Shown piece after piece: positions 17,169 through 29,330 of a stretch of DNA of 64,000 nt. A program made the position numbers and the translations under genes. The stretch comes from Schumannella sp. 10F1B-5-1 (lineage in GTDB: Bacteria > Actinomycetota > Actinomycetes > Actinomycetales > Microbacteriaceae). Position 1 is the first letter of the stretch, and each line of letters starts with the position of its first letter. The stretch lies in the NCBI RefSeq assembly GCF_006517535.1, contig NZ_VHQH01000036.1, positions 78,638 to 142,637 of the forward strand. Reading direction: 5' to 3'. The notes under the pieces were generated by a model. The model worked only from the letters and a program-made list of their open reading frames with translations. It made no database searches and was not told where the DNA came from.

Positions 17169-18010
17169 CACGCTTCGCTTCGCGCCGCGTCCGCTGCAGC
17201 GGCCACCGGCCGCGCCAGAACCCGCTGAACGGCCTCGGCGGCGATGAGCTGCCGCGGCGCGTAGTCGGCGGGGATCGCGGCGGCGACGCCGACGATGATC
17301 TCGCGGATGCGCGGCAGGGCCTCGGCGAGGCGCTGGAACACGAGCTCGGCCGTCGCGGAGTCCGGATCGCCGGCCGCGTCGCCGGCGTCGGTGTCGGTCA
17401 CGATCGCCAGGGTCGCCGTGCCGATGCCCAGCTCGGCCGCCAGCGCGACCTCCGGCGAGAGCGTCATGTTGAGCAGGTGCGCCCCGTCGCCGCGATATCG
17501 CGCCGACTCGGCGCGGGTCGAGAAGCGCGGCCCCGGGATGACGCCGACGGTCGCCGTGGGCACGGCCTCCGGCGCCGCCGCGATCATGAGCTCGCGCAGC
17601 ACCGGATCGAAGGGGTCGGCGAAGGGCAGGTGCTGCACGTCGCCCGCGTCGTAGAACGTGTCGGCGCGGCCGTGCGTGTAGTCGAGGATCTGGTCGAGCA
17701 CGGCGAGCGTGCGCGGCGGGTACTGGGCGTTCACCGACCCGACCGCGGCGGTCGAGATGATCGCGGTGACGCCGAGCGAGGCGAGGGCCCAGATGTTGGC
17801 GCGCGCCTCGATCAGGTGCGGCGCGACCGCGTGCCCGGCTCCATGCCGCGGCAGGAATGCGACCGGGCGGCCGCCGAGCTCGCCCACCGTGATGCGGGCG
17901 GGCGTCGCGCTGAACGGCGTCGGCACGTCGATCGTGCGCCCCGCATCCGCGTCGAAGAGCTCGTAGAGGCCGGAGCCGCCGATGATGCCGATGGTCGCCG
18001 CTGCCGTCAT
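17168..18010 (-). CDS. mtnP: S-methyl-5'-thioadenosine phosphorylase (PNP family)
   Basis: The product has 280 residues. It begins ATIGIIGGSGLYELFD and contains the phosphate site FLPRHGAGH, the block EARANIWALASLGVTAIIS, and GPRFSTRAESARYRG with NMTLSPEVALAAELG in the base/ribose pocket. These are diagnostic for the MTA phosphorylase branch of PNPs. The enzyme splits MTA into adenine and methylthioribose-1-phosphate. CATGAT sits six bases before the ATG. No methionine-salvage genes (mtnA and others) are nearby; the next coupled gene is a sugar epimerase, which suggests the methylthio-sugar is used for a glycoconjugate rather than salvaged. Confidence 0.87.
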
Positions 18011-18084
18011 GTCTCGATCATGGTGCACGGCGCGGCCGGGATGCTCCGCCGCGAGCGGGCGGTCAGCCGCCGATCAGGCGCGCG

Positions 18085-18104
18085 GGTCGGCGACGTCGCC
18101 GACC
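18085..18104. terminator. Perfect 20-bp palindrome downstream of moaD
   Basis: GGTCGGCGAC is followed at once by its reverse complement GTCGCCGACC. It lies between the end of moaD and the start of mtnP, both on the minus strand. It may end the moaA-moaD transcript or be an operator for mtnP. No T-tract follows. Confidence 0.45.
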
Positions 18105-18124
18105 TCAGCCGTCTGCCGCCGAGC

Positions 18125-18373
18125 TCACCCGCCGGCGAACGGCGGCAGCACGTCGACCCTCGCGCCCAGCGGGCGGGCGTCGTCGTCGCTCGCGACGCCG
18201 TCGACCAGCAGCGAGCCGATGCGCAGGATGTGCGCCATCGGCTCGCCGTGCCGGGCGACGAGCGCGCGGCGCAGCTCGCCGACGGTGGCGACGTCGGCCA
18301 CGACCTCCTCGCGGCAGCCCGCCGCCTCGGCCGCGGCGGCGAAGTGCCGCACGAGAACGCCGCGCTCAGCCAC
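18125..18373 (-). CDS. moaD: Molybdopterin synthase sulfur carrier MoaD
   Basis: The product has 82 residues with a ubiquitin-like fold and ends in PPFAGG. The terminal Gly-Gly is the site of adenylation and thiocarboxylation. [16 protein letters not shown] and [24 protein letters not shown] fit the family. It delivers sulfur to MoaE and is charged by the MoeB-like protein at 3.7-4.8 kb. It starts 8 bases inside the end of moaA, so moaA and moaD are co-translated. Confidence 0.92.
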   Translation of the reverse strand: MAERGVLVRHFAAAAEAAGCREEVVADVATVGELRRALVARHGEPMAHILRIGSLLVDGVASDDDARPLGARVDVLPPFAGG

Positions 18374-19439
18374 CGATCGCCCCCATGCTCGTGCGCGGCC
18401 GCGCGAAGTCGGCCCGCTCCATCCCGTGCCCGGCCGGCTTCGCCCACATGGCCGCGCGCCAGCGGTCGGCGATCTGCTCGTCGTCGGCGTCGCCCCGCAG
18501 CAGGGCGCGCAGGTCGACCTCGGCGTCGCTGAACAGACACGACCGCACGGCGCCCTCCGCCGTGATGCGGGTGCGGTCGCAGGCGGCGCAGAACGGCCGC
18601 GTGACCGAGGCGATGATGCCCACCGTCGCCGGCCGCCCGTCGATCTCGTGTCCGCTCACGGCCCACTCCTCGGCCGGGGCCGCGGGGTCGTGACGGCCGA
18701 TCGGGGTGAGGTCGAAGCGGCGGCCGAGTTCGTCGAGCAGCGCCTGCGCGTCGACGAGCCGGTCGCGCTGCCAGGTCTGGTCGGCATCCAGCGGCATCTG
18801 CTCGATGAAGCGCAGCCGGCTGCCGGTGGCGAGCGACCACGCGAGCAGGTCGGCGGCGCCCTCGAGCGTCTCGGGCAGCAGCACGGCGTTGATCTTCACC
18901 GGCGTCAGTCCGGCGGCGTGGGCGGCGCGGATGCCGTCGAGAACGGCGGGCAGCCGATCGCGGCGGGTGAGGCGGGCGAAGTGGTCGCGGTCGATCGTGT
19001 CGAGCGAGATGTTGACGCGGGTGAGGCCGGCCGCGACGAGCGCGTCGATCCGCTTGTCGAGGCCGATGCCGTTGGTCGTGAGCGACAGCGAGGCCCCGCC
19101 GGCGACGGCGGCGCTGCGGGCCACGATCTCGGCGAGATCGGCTCGCAGCAGCGGCTCGCCGCCGGTGAACCGCACATCCTGCACGCCGAGGTCGCGCACG
19201 GCGATGCGCACGAGGCGCGCGATCTCGGCGGGGGAGAGCAGGCGGTCGCGGGCGATCGCGGGGAGGCCCTCGGCCGGCATGCAGTAGGTGCAGCGCAGAG
19301 AGCACTTCTCGGTGAGCGAGATCCGCAGGTCACGGGCCGTGCGGCCGTGTCGGTCGACCAGCGCGGGGCTCTCGGGGCGGTCGTCGACCGTCGCCGGGGC
19401 GCGACGGAGGCCCGGCATCCCGAGCGTCAGCGCGACCAT
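18366..19439 (-). CDS. moaA: GTP 3',8-cyclase MoaA
   Basis: The 357 residues form a radical-SAM enzyme with CSLRCTYC at 46-53 binding the first Fe-S cluster. The C-terminal cluster motif [10 protein letters not shown]...VRSCLF is at about 260-280, and the C-terminus is GAIGG, the conserved Gly-Gly tail. [14 protein letters not shown] and [13 protein letters not shown] are the usual radical-SAM and MoaA blocks. It converts GTP to 3',8-cyclo-H2GTP, the step before the MoaC domain. TACGGT lies exactly six bases before the ATG, so a leaderless message is likely. Confidence 0.96.
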   Translation of the reverse strand: MVALTLGMPGLRRAPATVDDRPESPALVDRHGRTARDLRISLTEKCSLRCTYCMPAEGLPAIARDRLLSPAEIARLVRIAVRDLGVQDVRFTGGEPLLRADLAEIVARSAAVAGGASLSLTTNGIGLDKRIDALVAAGLTRVNISLDTIDRDHFARLTRRDRLPAVLDGIRAAHAAGLTPVKINAVLLPETLEGAADLLAWSLATGSRLRFIEQMPLDADQTWQRDRLVDAQALLDELGRRFDLTPIGRHDPAAPAEEWAVSGHEIDGRPATVGIIASVTRPFCAACDRTRITAEGAVRSCLFSDAEVDLRALLRGDADDEQIADRWRAAMWAKPAGHGMERADFARPRTSMGAIGG

Positions 19440-19633
19440 GTGCCCACCGTAGGCGACCCACGAGCGAGCCGTTCGGCCGCTGTTCCGATCCTGAGGTTCC
19501 TGAGTCCCGGCTGTGCGCGATGTCACGAAAAGGTAACAGCGCCCACCCCTTTCGGGTCTGCGCCCGAACCCATGTCACCAACCGGGATCCGCCACCAAGG
19601 GATCGCGGGATTCACCGACCAAGGGATCGAATC

Positions 19634-20329
19634 ATGTTCTCCAGCTCCAAGTCCTCCGTCCTCAAGGGCGGCCTCGGCATCGTCGCCGTCGGCGCTCTCG
19701 CGTTCTCGCTCTCCGCCTGCTCGATGAGCAGCGACAGCGGCTCCTCGTCGCCCAGCAAGGACACGACCAAGTCCGAGAGCGCGCCCGAGCCCGTCGTCTC
19801 GCTGCCCGACCTGTCGAAGGGTGTCGACACCCAGGTGACGGTCGACGCCGGCTTCGTCGACGCGCTCACCAGCCTCGGCCTGACCCCGGGCACCGTGGGC
19901 ACCGCGACCTTCACCGATGGCGTCTTCGCCTTCCCGATCACGGGCGGCAACGTCGACTACTACGACCCGGCCAAGTCGTACCGCCCCTACGTGCAGGGTG
20001 AGATCGACCACGCCGGCTCGGGCATCAGCCTCACCGGCGGCGGCAAGGTCGTCGAGCTGACCGACTTCGTCATCGACCCGGGCACCTCCGAGCTCCACGG
20101 CAAGGTCACCGTCGACGGCACCGTCGCCGCGGAGGACGCGTTCCTCTTCGACCTCCACGGAGGCACCCTGAAGCCGCTGCAGATGGAGGGCACCAACGGT
20201 GTTCTCGAGGGCACCACGGTGCACATCTCGGCTGACGCCGCCAAGCTGCTGAACTCGACCTTCGGCACCGACGCGGTCAAGGCCCAGCTGCTCGTGGGCG
20301 TCGCGAAGATCACCGTCGCCACCGAGTAA
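19634..20329 (+). CDS. Conserved actinobacterial lipoprotein of unknown function
   Basis: The product has 231 residues. The signal peptide ends FSLSACS with the lipidated Cys near residue 29, then a Ser/Lys/Glu linker to about residue 55. The mature part is a strand-rich domain containing QVTVDAGFVDALTSLGLTPG, VFAFPITGGNVDYYDP and LEGTTVHISADAAKLLNSTF. I know this domain from other actinobacteria as a surface lipoprotein without an assigned role. Start choice: ATG preceded by AAGGGA. The ACCAAGGGATCG sequence containing it is repeated 24 bases upstream in the leader. It is a single-gene unit closed by a strong terminator. Confidence 0.8.
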   Translation: MFSSSKSSVLKGGLGIVAVGALAFSLSACSMSSDSGSSSPSKDTTKSESAPEPVVSLPDLSKGVDTQVTVDAGFVDALTSLGLTPGTVGTATFTDGVFAFPITGGNVDYYDPAKSYRPYVQGEIDHAGSGISLTGGGKVVELTDFVIDPGTSELHGKVTVDGTVAAEDAFLFDLHGGTLKPLQMEGTNGVLEGTTVHISADAAKLLNSTFGTDAVKAQLLVGVAKITVATE

Positions 20330-20367
20330 TCGGCACAGCCTGGTCGAGCTCGCCTCGGCCGGATCTC

Positions 20368-20405
20368 GGAAGAGCCCGTCGCATCCCGGTGCGGCGGGCT
20401 CTTCC
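20368..20405 (+). terminator. Strong hairpin terminator after the lipoprotein gene
   Basis: GGAAGAGCCCG pairs with CGGGCTCTTCC, and the stem is extended by an inner CGCA/TGCG pairing. The hairpin begins about 40 bases after the stop codon. Confidence 0.8.
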
Positions 20406-20488
20406 GTGCGCCGGGGCGTTCACGTGCCCGCGCTTCTCGGCGCGATCGGCGGTCGGGAGCGCATCCCGGCGATCTCTAGGCTGGGGGA

Positions 20489-21706
20489 GTGACCGACCCG
20501 GCCGATTCCCCGACGCCCGACGCCCCGTGGATGCGCACCGCCCGCGCCGCCGGACTGCTCGGGCCCGACGGGGTCGCCCACCCCACGATCTTCGCCGAGA
20601 TGTCGGCGCTGGCCGTCGAGCGCGGCGCCCTCAACCTGGGTCAGGGCTTCCCCGACGAGGACGGCCCGGCCGAGGTGCTCGAGACGGCCCGCCGCGCGAT
20701 CAGCGACGGCGTCAACCAGTACCCGCCGGGGCGCGGGATCCCCGAGCTGCGGCAGGCGATCGCCGACCACCAGCGCCGCTTCCGCGGGCTCGACTGGGAT
20801 GCGGATCGCGAGGTGCTCGTGACCGCGGGTGCGACCGAGGCGATCGCCGCGTCGCTGCTCGCCTTCGTCGGCGCGGGCGACGAGGTCGTCGTGATCGAGC
20901 CGTTCTACGACAGCTACGCCGCGCTCGTGGGTCTCGCCGGCGGACGCCTCGTGCCGGTGCCGGCGCGCGCCCCCGACTTCCTGCCCGACCCCGACGAGCT
21001 GCGCGCCGCGGTGACCGACCGCACGGCCGTCATCCTGATCAACTCGCCGCACAACCCGACCGGCGCGATGCTGCCCGACGAGACGCTGCGGCTCGTGGTC
21101 GAGCTGGCCGAGCGGCACGACGCGATCGTCGTGAGCGACGAGGTCTACGAGCACCTCACCTTCGAGCGGCCGCACCGCTCGATCGGCACGATCGAGGGCG
21201 CCCGCGGTCGCGCGATCACGGTGTCGAGCGCGGCGAAGACCTTCAACGTGACCGGCTGGAAGATCGGATGGATCACGGCGACACCCGAGCTGGTGGATGC
21301 GGTGCTCGCCGTCAAGCAGTTCCTCACGTACGTGAACGGGGCTCCGTTCCAGCCGGCCGTGGCGGTCGGGCTGGCGCTGCCGGAGGCGTACTTCACGGGC
21401 GCCGCCGAGAAGCTGCGCGCTCGTCGGGATCTGCTCACGGCATCCCTCGAGTCGGCCGGCTTCGCGGTCAACCGTCCGGGCGGCTCGTACTTCCTCATCG
21501 CCGACGGCGCCCCGCTCGGCCTGCACGACGGCGTCGCGACCGCACGGCGGCTGGTCGACGAGGTCGGCGTGGTGGGCATCCCGGTGTCGGCCTTCACGGT
21601 GCCCGAGCACGCGGAGCAGTTCCGCTCGCTGCTGCGCTTCACCTTCGCCAAGAGCGAGGCCACCACGACCGCGGCCGCGCGCCAGCTGGGCGGCTTCCGG
21701 GCCTGA
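20489..21706 (+). CDS. Class I PLP aminotransferase (DapC-like)
   Basis: The product has 405 residues. LNLGQGFPDEDGP, LVTAGATEAIAASLLAF, INSPHNPTGAMLPDETL and the PLP-lysine block VSSAAKTFNVTGWKIGW place it in the fold-type I aminotransferase family of N-succinyldiaminopimelate and methionine/kynurenine aminotransferases. The genome context does not settle the substrate; DapC is a reasonable first guess in an actinobacterium. TAGGCT lies six bases before the GTG start. It is a single gene closed by a hairpin. Confidence 0.85.
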   Translation: MTDPADSPTPDAPWMRTARAAGLLGPDGVAHPTIFAEMSALAVERGALNLGQGFPDEDGPAEVLETARRAISDGVNQYPPGRGIPELRQAIADHQRRFRGLDWDADREVLVTAGATEAIAASLLAFVGAGDEVVVIEPFYDSYAALVGLAGGRLVPVPARAPDFLPDPDELRAAVTDRTAVILINSPHNPTGAMLPDETLRLVVELAERHDAIVVSDEVYEHLTFERPHRSIGTIEGARGRAITVSSAAKTFNVTGWKIGWITATPELVDAVLAVKQFLTYVNGAPFQPAVAVGLALPEAYFTGAAEKLRARRDLLTASLESAGFAVNRPGGSYFLIADGAPLGLHDGVATARRLVDEVGVVGIPVSAFTVPEHAEQFRSLLRFTFAKSEATTTAAARQLGGFRA

Positions 21707-21739
21707 GGCCCGGGCGCACCGCGCCGCACCCGCGAACGC

Positions 21740-21775
21740 CGAAGGGCGACCCGCGTGACGCGAGTCGCCCCTTCG
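21740..21775. terminator. Bidirectional terminator between the aminotransferase gene and pstB
   Basis: CGAAGGGCGAC pairs with GTCGCCCCTTCG with one bulged base, loop of about 13 bases. It lies midway between two convergent stops, so it can serve both. Confidence 0.75.
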
Positions 21776-21818
21776 TTCCGAACCGGCGCCCGACCGGCCG
21801 CAGCCGGTCAGCGCGGGA

Positions 21819-22598
21819 TCATCCGAACTTGCCCGAGACGTAGTCCTCGGTGGCCTGCACGCTCGGGTTCGAGAACATCTTGAGGGTGTCGTCGTACTCG
21901 ATGAGCTTGCCGGGCTTGCCGGTGCCGGCGATGTTGAAGAACGCGGTCTTGTCCGAGACGCGCGAGGCCTGCTGCATGTTGTGGGTCACGATCACGATCG
22001 TGTACTCCTGCTTGAGCTCCTCGATGAGGTCCTCGATCGCGAGGGTCGAGATCGGGTCGAGCGCCGAGCAGGGCTCGTCCATCAGCACGACGTCGGGCGA
22101 CACCGCGATCGCGCGGGCGATGCAGAGACGCTGCTGCTGGCCGCCCGAGAGGCCCGAGCCGGGCTTGTCGAGGCGGTCCTTGACCTCGTTCCACAGGTTC
22201 GCGCCCTGCAGCGACTTCTCGACCAGGTCGTCGGAGTCGCTCTTCGAGATGCGGCGGTTGTTGAGGCGCACGCCGGCCAGCACGTTCTCGCGGATCGACA
22301 TCGTCGGGAACGGGTTGGGGCGCTGGAACACCATGCCGACCTGGCGGCGCACGAGCACCGGGTCGACGCCGGGGCCGTAGAGGTTGTTGCCGTCGATCAT
22401 GACGTCGCCCTCGACGCGGGCGCCGGGGATGACCTCGTGCATGCGGTTGAGCGTGCGCAGGAAGGTCGACTTGCCGCAGCCCGACGGGCCGATGAAGGCC
22501 GTGACGGTGCGGGGCTCGATCGTGAGCGACACGCCTTCGACGGCGAGGAACTTGGAGTAGTAGACGTTGAGGTCGTTGACCTCGATGCGCTTGGACAC
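21819..22598 (-). CDS. pstB: Phosphate ABC transporter ATPase PstB
   Basis: The product has 259 residues. Walker [10 protein letters not shown] is at 37-45, followed by [17 protein letters not shown], the Q-loop [14 protein letters not shown], the signature [16 protein letters not shown] and Walker [14 protein letters not shown]. The FPTM and CSALDP details are specific for PstB. It drives high-affinity phosphate import with PstA and PstC. GTG start; GGAAAG is just upstream. Last gene of pstSCAB, 26 bases after pstA. Confidence 0.96.
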   Translation of the reverse strand: MSKRIEVNDLNVYYSKFLAVEGVSLTIEPRTVTAFIGPSGCGKSTFLRTLNRMHEVIPGARVEGDVMIDGNNLYGPGVDPVLVRRQVGMVFQRPNPFPTMSIRENVLAGVRLNNRRISKSDSDDLVEKSLQGANLWNEVKDRLDKPGSGLSGGQQQRLCIARAIAVSPDVVLMDEPCSALDPISTLAIEDLIEELKQEYTIVIVTHNMQQASRVSDKTAFFNIAGTGKPGKLIEYDDTLKMFSNPSVQATEDYVSGKFG

Positions 22599-22624
22599 GG
22601 CTTTCCTTCGGGGTGCGGTGCGGG

Positions 22625-23716
22625 TCAGCGCCCGGTCTTGGGCGAGAAGAAGAACGAGACGAGGCGGGCGAGGATGTTGAGCACGGCGACGATGAGGATC
22701 AGCTCGAGCGCTCCGGCCCAGGCGCGGTTGATGAAGTCGCTGGCCTCGGGGCCCTGGTTCGCGTACTGGGTGTACACGAACACCGGCAGGGTCATCATCC
22801 GCTCGTCGAACAGGTCGTAGTTCATGGATGCAGTGAACCCGGCCGTGAGCAGCAGCGGCGCGGTCTCGCCGATGACGCGCGAGATCGACAACACGATGCC
22901 GGTGGTGATGCCCGCGACGGCGGTGGGCAGCACGACCTTGACGACCGTGAGCCACTTGGGAACGCCGAGCGCGTAGGACGCCTCGCGCAGCTCGTTCGGC
23001 ACGAGCTTCAGGATCTCCTCGGCGCTGCGCACGACGATCGGGATCATCAGCACCGCCAGGGCGACCGAGCCCATGACACCGGCGCGGATGCCGGGGCCGG
23101 CGAACAGCGAGAACAGCGCGAAGGCGAAGAGTCCGGCGACGATCGACGGGATGCCCGTCATGACGTCGACCAGGAAGGTGATGCCCTTGGCGAGCCACCC
23201 GCGGCCGTACTCGACGAGGTAGATCGCGGTGAGCAGGCCGATCGGCACGCTGATCAGGGCGGCGAAGCCGGTGATCTCGAGGGTGCCGACGGTGGCGTGC
23301 AGCGCGCCGCCGCCCTCGTCGAGCACGTTGCGCATCGACGAGCTGAAGAAGGTCAGGTCGAAGCGGTGCACGCCGCCGGCGACGACCGTCCAGATCAACG
23401 AGATCAGCGGCAGCAGCGCGATGACGAACGCGGTGCAGACCAGCGAGGTGATGAGGCGATCGCGGGCGCGGCGCCCGCCCTCGACGACGAGCGACCAGAC
23501 GAACAGGGCCACGTCGAAGAGCACGGTGCCGAAGAAGACGGTGCCGACGATGTCGAAGCCCTCGAGCGTTCCGGCGGCGGCGAGCATCCCGTAGACGGCG
23601 CCCATGACGATCCAGCTGCCGATGAGCAGGAAGATCGGCGAGAAGCGCGGCAGACGGCCCGCGGCGAGGGAGTTCGTCATCGGGCGGGCGGCGGGGGCCG
23701 CGGTGGTGGTCGACAT
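22625..23716 (-). CDS. pstA: Phosphate ABC transporter permease PstA
   Basis: The product has 363 residues. An N-terminal extension with about four TM helices (residues 25-130) precedes the usual six-TM permease core, as in many actinobacterial PstA proteins. In the core, [40 protein letters not shown] and [16 protein letters not shown] are diagnostic. The start codon overlaps the pstC stop as TGATG. It forms the channel with PstC. Confidence 0.94.
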   Translation of the reverse strand: MSTTTAAPAARPMTNSLAAGRLPRFSPIFLLIGSWIVMGAVYGMLAAAGTLEGFDIVGTVFFGTVLFDVALFVWSLVVEGGRRARDRLITSLVCTAFVIALLPLISLIWTVVAGGVHRFDLTFFSSSMRNVLDEGGGALHATVGTLEITGFAALISVPIGLLTAIYLVEYGRGWLAKGITFLVDVMTGIPSIVAGLFAFALFSLFAGPGIRAGVMGSVALAVLMIPIVVRSAEEILKLVPNELREASYALGVPKWLTVVKVVLPTAVAGITTGIVLSISRVIGETAPLLLTAGFTASMNYDLFDERMMTLPVFVYTQYANQGPEASDFINRAWAGALELILIVAVLNILARLVSFFFSPKTGR

Positions 23717-24693
23717 CAGTTCGCTCCGGAGAAGGCCGCACGGCGGGCCACGATGGCCCGGGCGACGAAGTTGACGACGAAGGTGATGATGAACAGGATC
23801 AGGCCGGTCGCGATGAGGATGTTGACGCCCTTGCCGGTGGCCTCGGCGAACTGCAGCGCGATGTTCGCGGCGATCGTGTTCGGGTTCTGCGAGGTCAGCA
23901 GCTGCGGCGAGATGACGAGCGCGGGCGAGAGCACCATCGCGATCGCGAGCGTCTCGCCGAGCGCGCGGCCGAGGCCCAGCATGATCGCCGACACGATGCC
24001 CGAGCGCGCGAAGGGCAGCACGGCCATCCGGATCATCTCCGAGCGCGTGGCGCCGAGGGCCAGAGCGGCCTCCTCGTGCAGACGCGGCGCCTGCAGGAAG
24101 ACCTCGCGGCAGACGGCGGTCATGATCGGCAGCACCATGACGGCCAGCACGATCGCGCCGGTGAGGATGGTCTTGCCCGAGCCGGAGACGATGCCGCTGA
24201 ACAGCGGGATCCAGCCGAGGTTGTCGCCCAGCCACTGGTAGAAGGGCTGCACGAAGCGGGCGAGGGTGAGAACACCCCAGAGGCCGAAGACGACCGACGG
24301 CACGGCGGCCAGCAGGTCGATCACATAGCCGAGGCCCTGCGCGAGCTTGCGCGGGGCGTAGTGCGAGATGAAGAGCGCGATGCCGATGGCCATCGGCGTG
24401 GCCAGGACGAGCGCGAGGAACGCGGCCCAGACGGTTCCGAAGACGAGCGGGCCGACGTACGACCAGAAGTCCTCCGACGGGCCGGGCACCTCGTCGGCGT
24501 TCGCGGTGAAGGCCGGGCCCGACTGCACGATCAGGAAGATCGCGACGGCCGCCAGCACGACGAGGATGAGGCTGCCCGCGAAGACGGTGCTGCCCGAGAA
24601 GATCCGGTCGCCGATCCGGACGACCCGCTTGGCGGGCTCCGCGGCGGGGGCACGGTCCGGTGCGCTGGGCGGTGCCTCAGTCGGTGCGCTCAT
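23716..24693 (-). CDS. pstC: Phosphate ABC transporter permease PstC
   Basis: The product has 325 residues. A first TM helix near 38-58 is followed by [20 protein letters not shown] and a permease core with [32 protein letters not shown] and [20 protein letters not shown], then [14 protein letters not shown]. These are standard PstC blocks. ATG start at 24693. A large hairpin lies between pstS and this gene, so expression of pstC and later genes may be lower than that of pstS. Confidence 0.95.
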   Translation of the reverse strand: MSAPTEAPPSAPDRAPAAEPAKRVVRIGDRIFSGSTVFAGSLILVVLAAVAIFLIVQSGPAFTANADEVPGPSEDFWSYVGPLVFGTVWAAFLALVLATPMAIGIALFISHYAPRKLAQGLGYVIDLLAAVPSVVFGLWGVLTLARFVQPFYQWLGDNLGWIPLFSGIVSGSGKTILTGAIVLAVMVLPIMTAVCREVFLQAPRLHEEAALALGATRSEMIRMAVLPFARSGIVSAIMLGLGRALGETLAIAMVLSPALVISPQLLTSQNPNTIAANIALQFAEATGKGVNILIATGLILFIITFVVNFVARAIVARRAAFSGAN

Positions 24694-24737
24694 GCTCTCT
24701 TCCAGGGTCGGGGTGCCTGACGGCGGGGGTTCGGGTT

Positions 24738-24785
24738 CACGGGATTCGGCCCGGGCCGCGAGGGGCGACCCGGGCCGAATCCGTG
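24738..24785 (-). terminator. Intra-operon hairpin between pstS and pstC
   Basis: GGATTCGGCCCGGG pairs with CCCGGGCCGAATCC, 14 bp without mismatch, and CAC/GTG extends the stem around one bulged G; loop of about 10 bases. No T-tract follows. It may stabilise or partly stop the pstS message and so set a high PstS:PstC ratio. Confidence 0.7.
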
Positions 24786-24800
24786 GGATGGTGCTTGTCG

Positions 24801-25892
24801 TTACTTGATGCTCGCGATCGCGTCGGCGACCTTCTTGGCGAGGTCGCTCGAGAGCGGAGCCGAGCCGGCCTGCTCGGCGGCGGCCTTCTGGCCCTCCTCG
24901 CTGGCGACGTACGAGGCGTAGCCCTTGACGAGCTCGGCCTTGTCGGCGTCGGCGTACTCCTGGCACACGATCATGTACGAGACGAGCAGCAGCGGGTAGG
25001 CCTTCTCGCTCGTGTAGGTGCGGTCGATCGCGATCGCGAGGTCGTTGTCCTCACGGCCGTCGGCGATCGGCGAGTTGGCGACGACCTCGGAAGCCCCCTC
25101 GGCGGTGAGCTTCACGTAGTTGTCGCCGACCTTGAGCTGGGCGATGCTGAGGTCGCCGGCGCCCGACTCGTCGATGTAGGTGATCGAGTTCGCGGTCTGC
25201 GAGGTGGTGTCGGCCACGCCCGAGGTGCCCTTGGCGGCGTCGCCGATCGTGTAGGGGTAGGTCTGCGACGGGGCGGCGTCCCACACGTCCGCGGCGTTCG
25301 CGGCGAGGTACTCGGTGAAGTTCTGCGTGGTGCCCGAGTCGTCCGAGCGGTGCACGACGCGGATGTCGGCGTCGGGCAGGTCGGCGCCGTCGTTCTGCGA
25401 CGCGATCGCGTCGTCGTTCCACTTGGTGATGGTGCCCTTGAAGATGCCGGCGATGGTCGCGGCGTCGAGCTTCAGGTCCTTGAGGCCGTCGACGTTGTAC
25501 GCGATGGCGATCGGGGAGATGTACACCGGCAGGTCGATGCCCTTGGTGTCGGCGGCGCAGCCGGCGAAGGTCTGCGACAGCTCCTCGTCCTTCAGCGCGG
25601 CGTCCGAGCCGGCGAAGTCGGCGGCACCCGAGATGAAGCTGGTGCGGCCGGCGCCCGAGCCCTGCGGGTCGTAGTTGACGGTGGCGTCGGGGTTGGCGGT
25701 CTGGAAGCCGGTGCCCCAGGTGATCTCGGCCTGGCCCTGGGCCGACGAGCCGATGCCGTTGAGGGTGCCCGAGTAGGTCTTGGCGTCGCTCGACGAGTCG
25801 CCCGCGGGGGCCTCGTTGGCGGCGCACGAGCTGAGGGCGATGGCCCCCACGATGGCGATCGCGGCGACGCCGCCGATGCGCGAGATGTTCAC
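24801..25892 (-). CDS. pstS: Phosphate-binding lipoprotein PstS
   Basis: The product has 363 residues. The lipobox is ALSSC with Cys at about residue 23. The mature domain carries SGTLNGIGSSAQGQAEITWG, DYDPQG-type NYDPQGSGAGRTSF, AADFAGSDAAL and VVHRSDDSGTTQNFTEYL, all PstS phosphate-site blocks. It captures phosphate on the cell surface. GTG start with GAAGGGA upstream. Two exact 11-bp-spaced GTTCACC repeats lie about 115 bases upstream of the start, so control by the Pho regulator is expected. Confidence 0.96.
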   Translation of the reverse strand: MNISRIGGVAAIAIVGAIALSSCAANEAPAGDSSSDAKTYSGTLNGIGSSAQGQAEITWGTGFQTANPDATVNYDPQGSGAGRTSFISGAADFAGSDAALKDEELSQTFAGCAADTKGIDLPVYISPIAIAYNVDGLKDLKLDAATIAGIFKGTITKWNDDAIASQNDGADLPDADIRVVHRSDDSGTTQNFTEYLAANAADVWDAAPSQTYPYTIGDAAKGTSGVADTTSQTANSITYIDESGAGDLSIAQLKVGDNYVKLTAEGASEVVANSPIADGREDNDLAIAIDRTYTSEKAYPLLLVSYMIVCQEYADADKAELVKGYASYVASEEGQKAAAEQAGSAPLSSDLAKKVADAIASIK

Positions 25893-25968
25893 AGTGGTCC
25901 CTTCGGGAATGCGATCTGCAGGTACGGATCGGGAGTCCTTGGTGCGGTCTCGTTCTCGATCCGAGATG

Positions 25969-26023
25969 AAGCTAGGCGGGTCGGTGAACCACGATCCGCG
26001 GCACGGGTGAACGGAAGGTGAAC
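25969..26023 (-). promoter_or_regulatory. PHO box and promoter of pstS
   Basis: On the minus strand GTTCACCTTCC is followed directly by GTTCACCCGTG (26023-26002), an exact 11-bp direct repeat as in actinobacterial PhoP/RegX3 boxes. A further GTTCACC lies at 25989-25983. A -10-like TAGCTT is at 25974-25969. Binding is inferred from the motif. Confidence 0.75.
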
Positions 26024-26030
26024 AACGCCA

Positions 26031-26085
26031 TAACGCCCGTGTCGGGCGGATGCGGTGGTCGGGCATCCATTCGACACGGGCGTTA
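26031..26085 (-). terminator. Terminator of the ppk-mutT operon
   Basis: TAACGCCCGTGTCG pairs perfectly (14 bp) with CGACACGGGCGTTA. It begins 14 bases after the Nudix gene stop and separates that unit from the pstS promoter. Confidence 0.8.
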
Positions 26086-26098
26086 CCAGGAGGTGGGA

Positions 26099-27039
26099 TC
26101 AGGCGGCGGGCCCGTGCACCTCGACGGCGATGACGCCGGTCTGAGCGGGGTCGAGCGGCAGGTGCACGACCGCGTACTCGGCCGTGCCGAGACCGGATGC
26201 GCGGCGCAGCTCGTCCGGGCGCTCGGCACCCGCGCGCCGCGCGATCTCGGCGAGGATCTCGGGCAGCACGGGCCCGTGGCTGCAGAGCACCGCGGTCTTG
26301 CGCTTCTCGAGACGCTTCCGCACGACCGCGCCGACGTCGTCCTGCCCGGCGCCGTAGGCGTCCTGGCTGATCTCGTCGGTCTGGGTGACGGCGCGCCCCG
26401 TCACCCGGGCGGTCGGCTCGATCGTGGCCACGCAGCGCACGGCGGTCGAGGTGATGAGCTTGCGCGGGCGGTAGGCGGCGATGCCGTGGGCGACGCTGGC
26501 GGCCTGCACGGCGCCGCGCTCCTGCAGCGGGCGCGTCGCATCCGGCCCGCCCCACTCGTGCGGGTTGACGGCCTTGCCGTGACGCAGCGCGATGACGGCG
26601 TAGCTGCGCGCGCGACCGCGCTTCCAGAGCTCGGCGAAGCGGTCGACGAGCTCGACGTCGTGCGGGTAGTCGAGCACCGTGCGCGCCTTCTCGATCGTGA
26701 CCCAGTCGAGCTCGGCGATCTCGTCGTTCGCCTGGAACGTGGATGCGGCGACGGCGTCGTCGCCCACCTCGGCCAGCCAGTAGTGCACGACCTTCGGCCG
26801 GCCGTTCGGCAGCGGGTACTCGACCACGCCGATGGGCGCTCCGAGCCCGACCAGCAGGCCGGTCTCCTCGGCGATCTCGCGCACGGCCGTCTCGGGCAGC
26901 GTCTCGCCCGGGTCGAGCTTGCCCTTCGGCAGCGAGACGTCCTTGTGCTGGGTGCGGTGCACCACGAGCACGCGGGGCTCGCCGTCCTTCTCCCGCCAGA
27001 CGACCGCACCGGCCGCGAGCACGGGCGCCGGAGCGGCGC

Positions 27040-27043
<4 letters not shown>
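26099..27043 (-). CDS. Nudix hydrolase fused to histidine phosphatase (MutT1-like)
   Basis: The product has 314 residues. The Nudix box [20 protein letters not shown] begins at residue 41. A histidine-phosphatase domain follows from about 148, with the catalytic RHG at 154-156 and a second His in [11 protein letters not shown]. Mycobacterial MutT1 has the same two-domain layout and acts on 8-oxo-dGTP and diadenosine polyphosphates. The GTG start is fused to the ppk stop (GTGA). Pairing with ppk suggests a role in polyphosphate or dinucleoside-polyphosphate turnover, but the substrate is not fixed by sequence. Confidence 0.88.
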
Positions 27044-29210
<2,167 letters not shown>

Positions 29211-29211
<1 letters not shown>

Positions 29212-29252
29212 GGCCCAATCCTGCCACCGGCGCGCGTTAACGGGAGGTGAAC
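29211..29252 (-). promoter_or_regulatory. Putative leaderless Pho promoter of ppk
   Basis: On the minus strand GTTCACC (29252-29246) and GTTAACG (29241-29235) are 11 bp apart. CAGGAT covers -12 to -7 from the ATG. The box takes the place of a -35 element. The second unit is degenerate. Confidence 0.55.
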
Positions 29253-29330
29253 CGGTGAGCCGCGCATCAAGGCGGGTGGATGCGCGCCGCGCGCCGCGGC
29301 GGGTGCGGGCCCCGCCGGTCGGGTGCGGCC

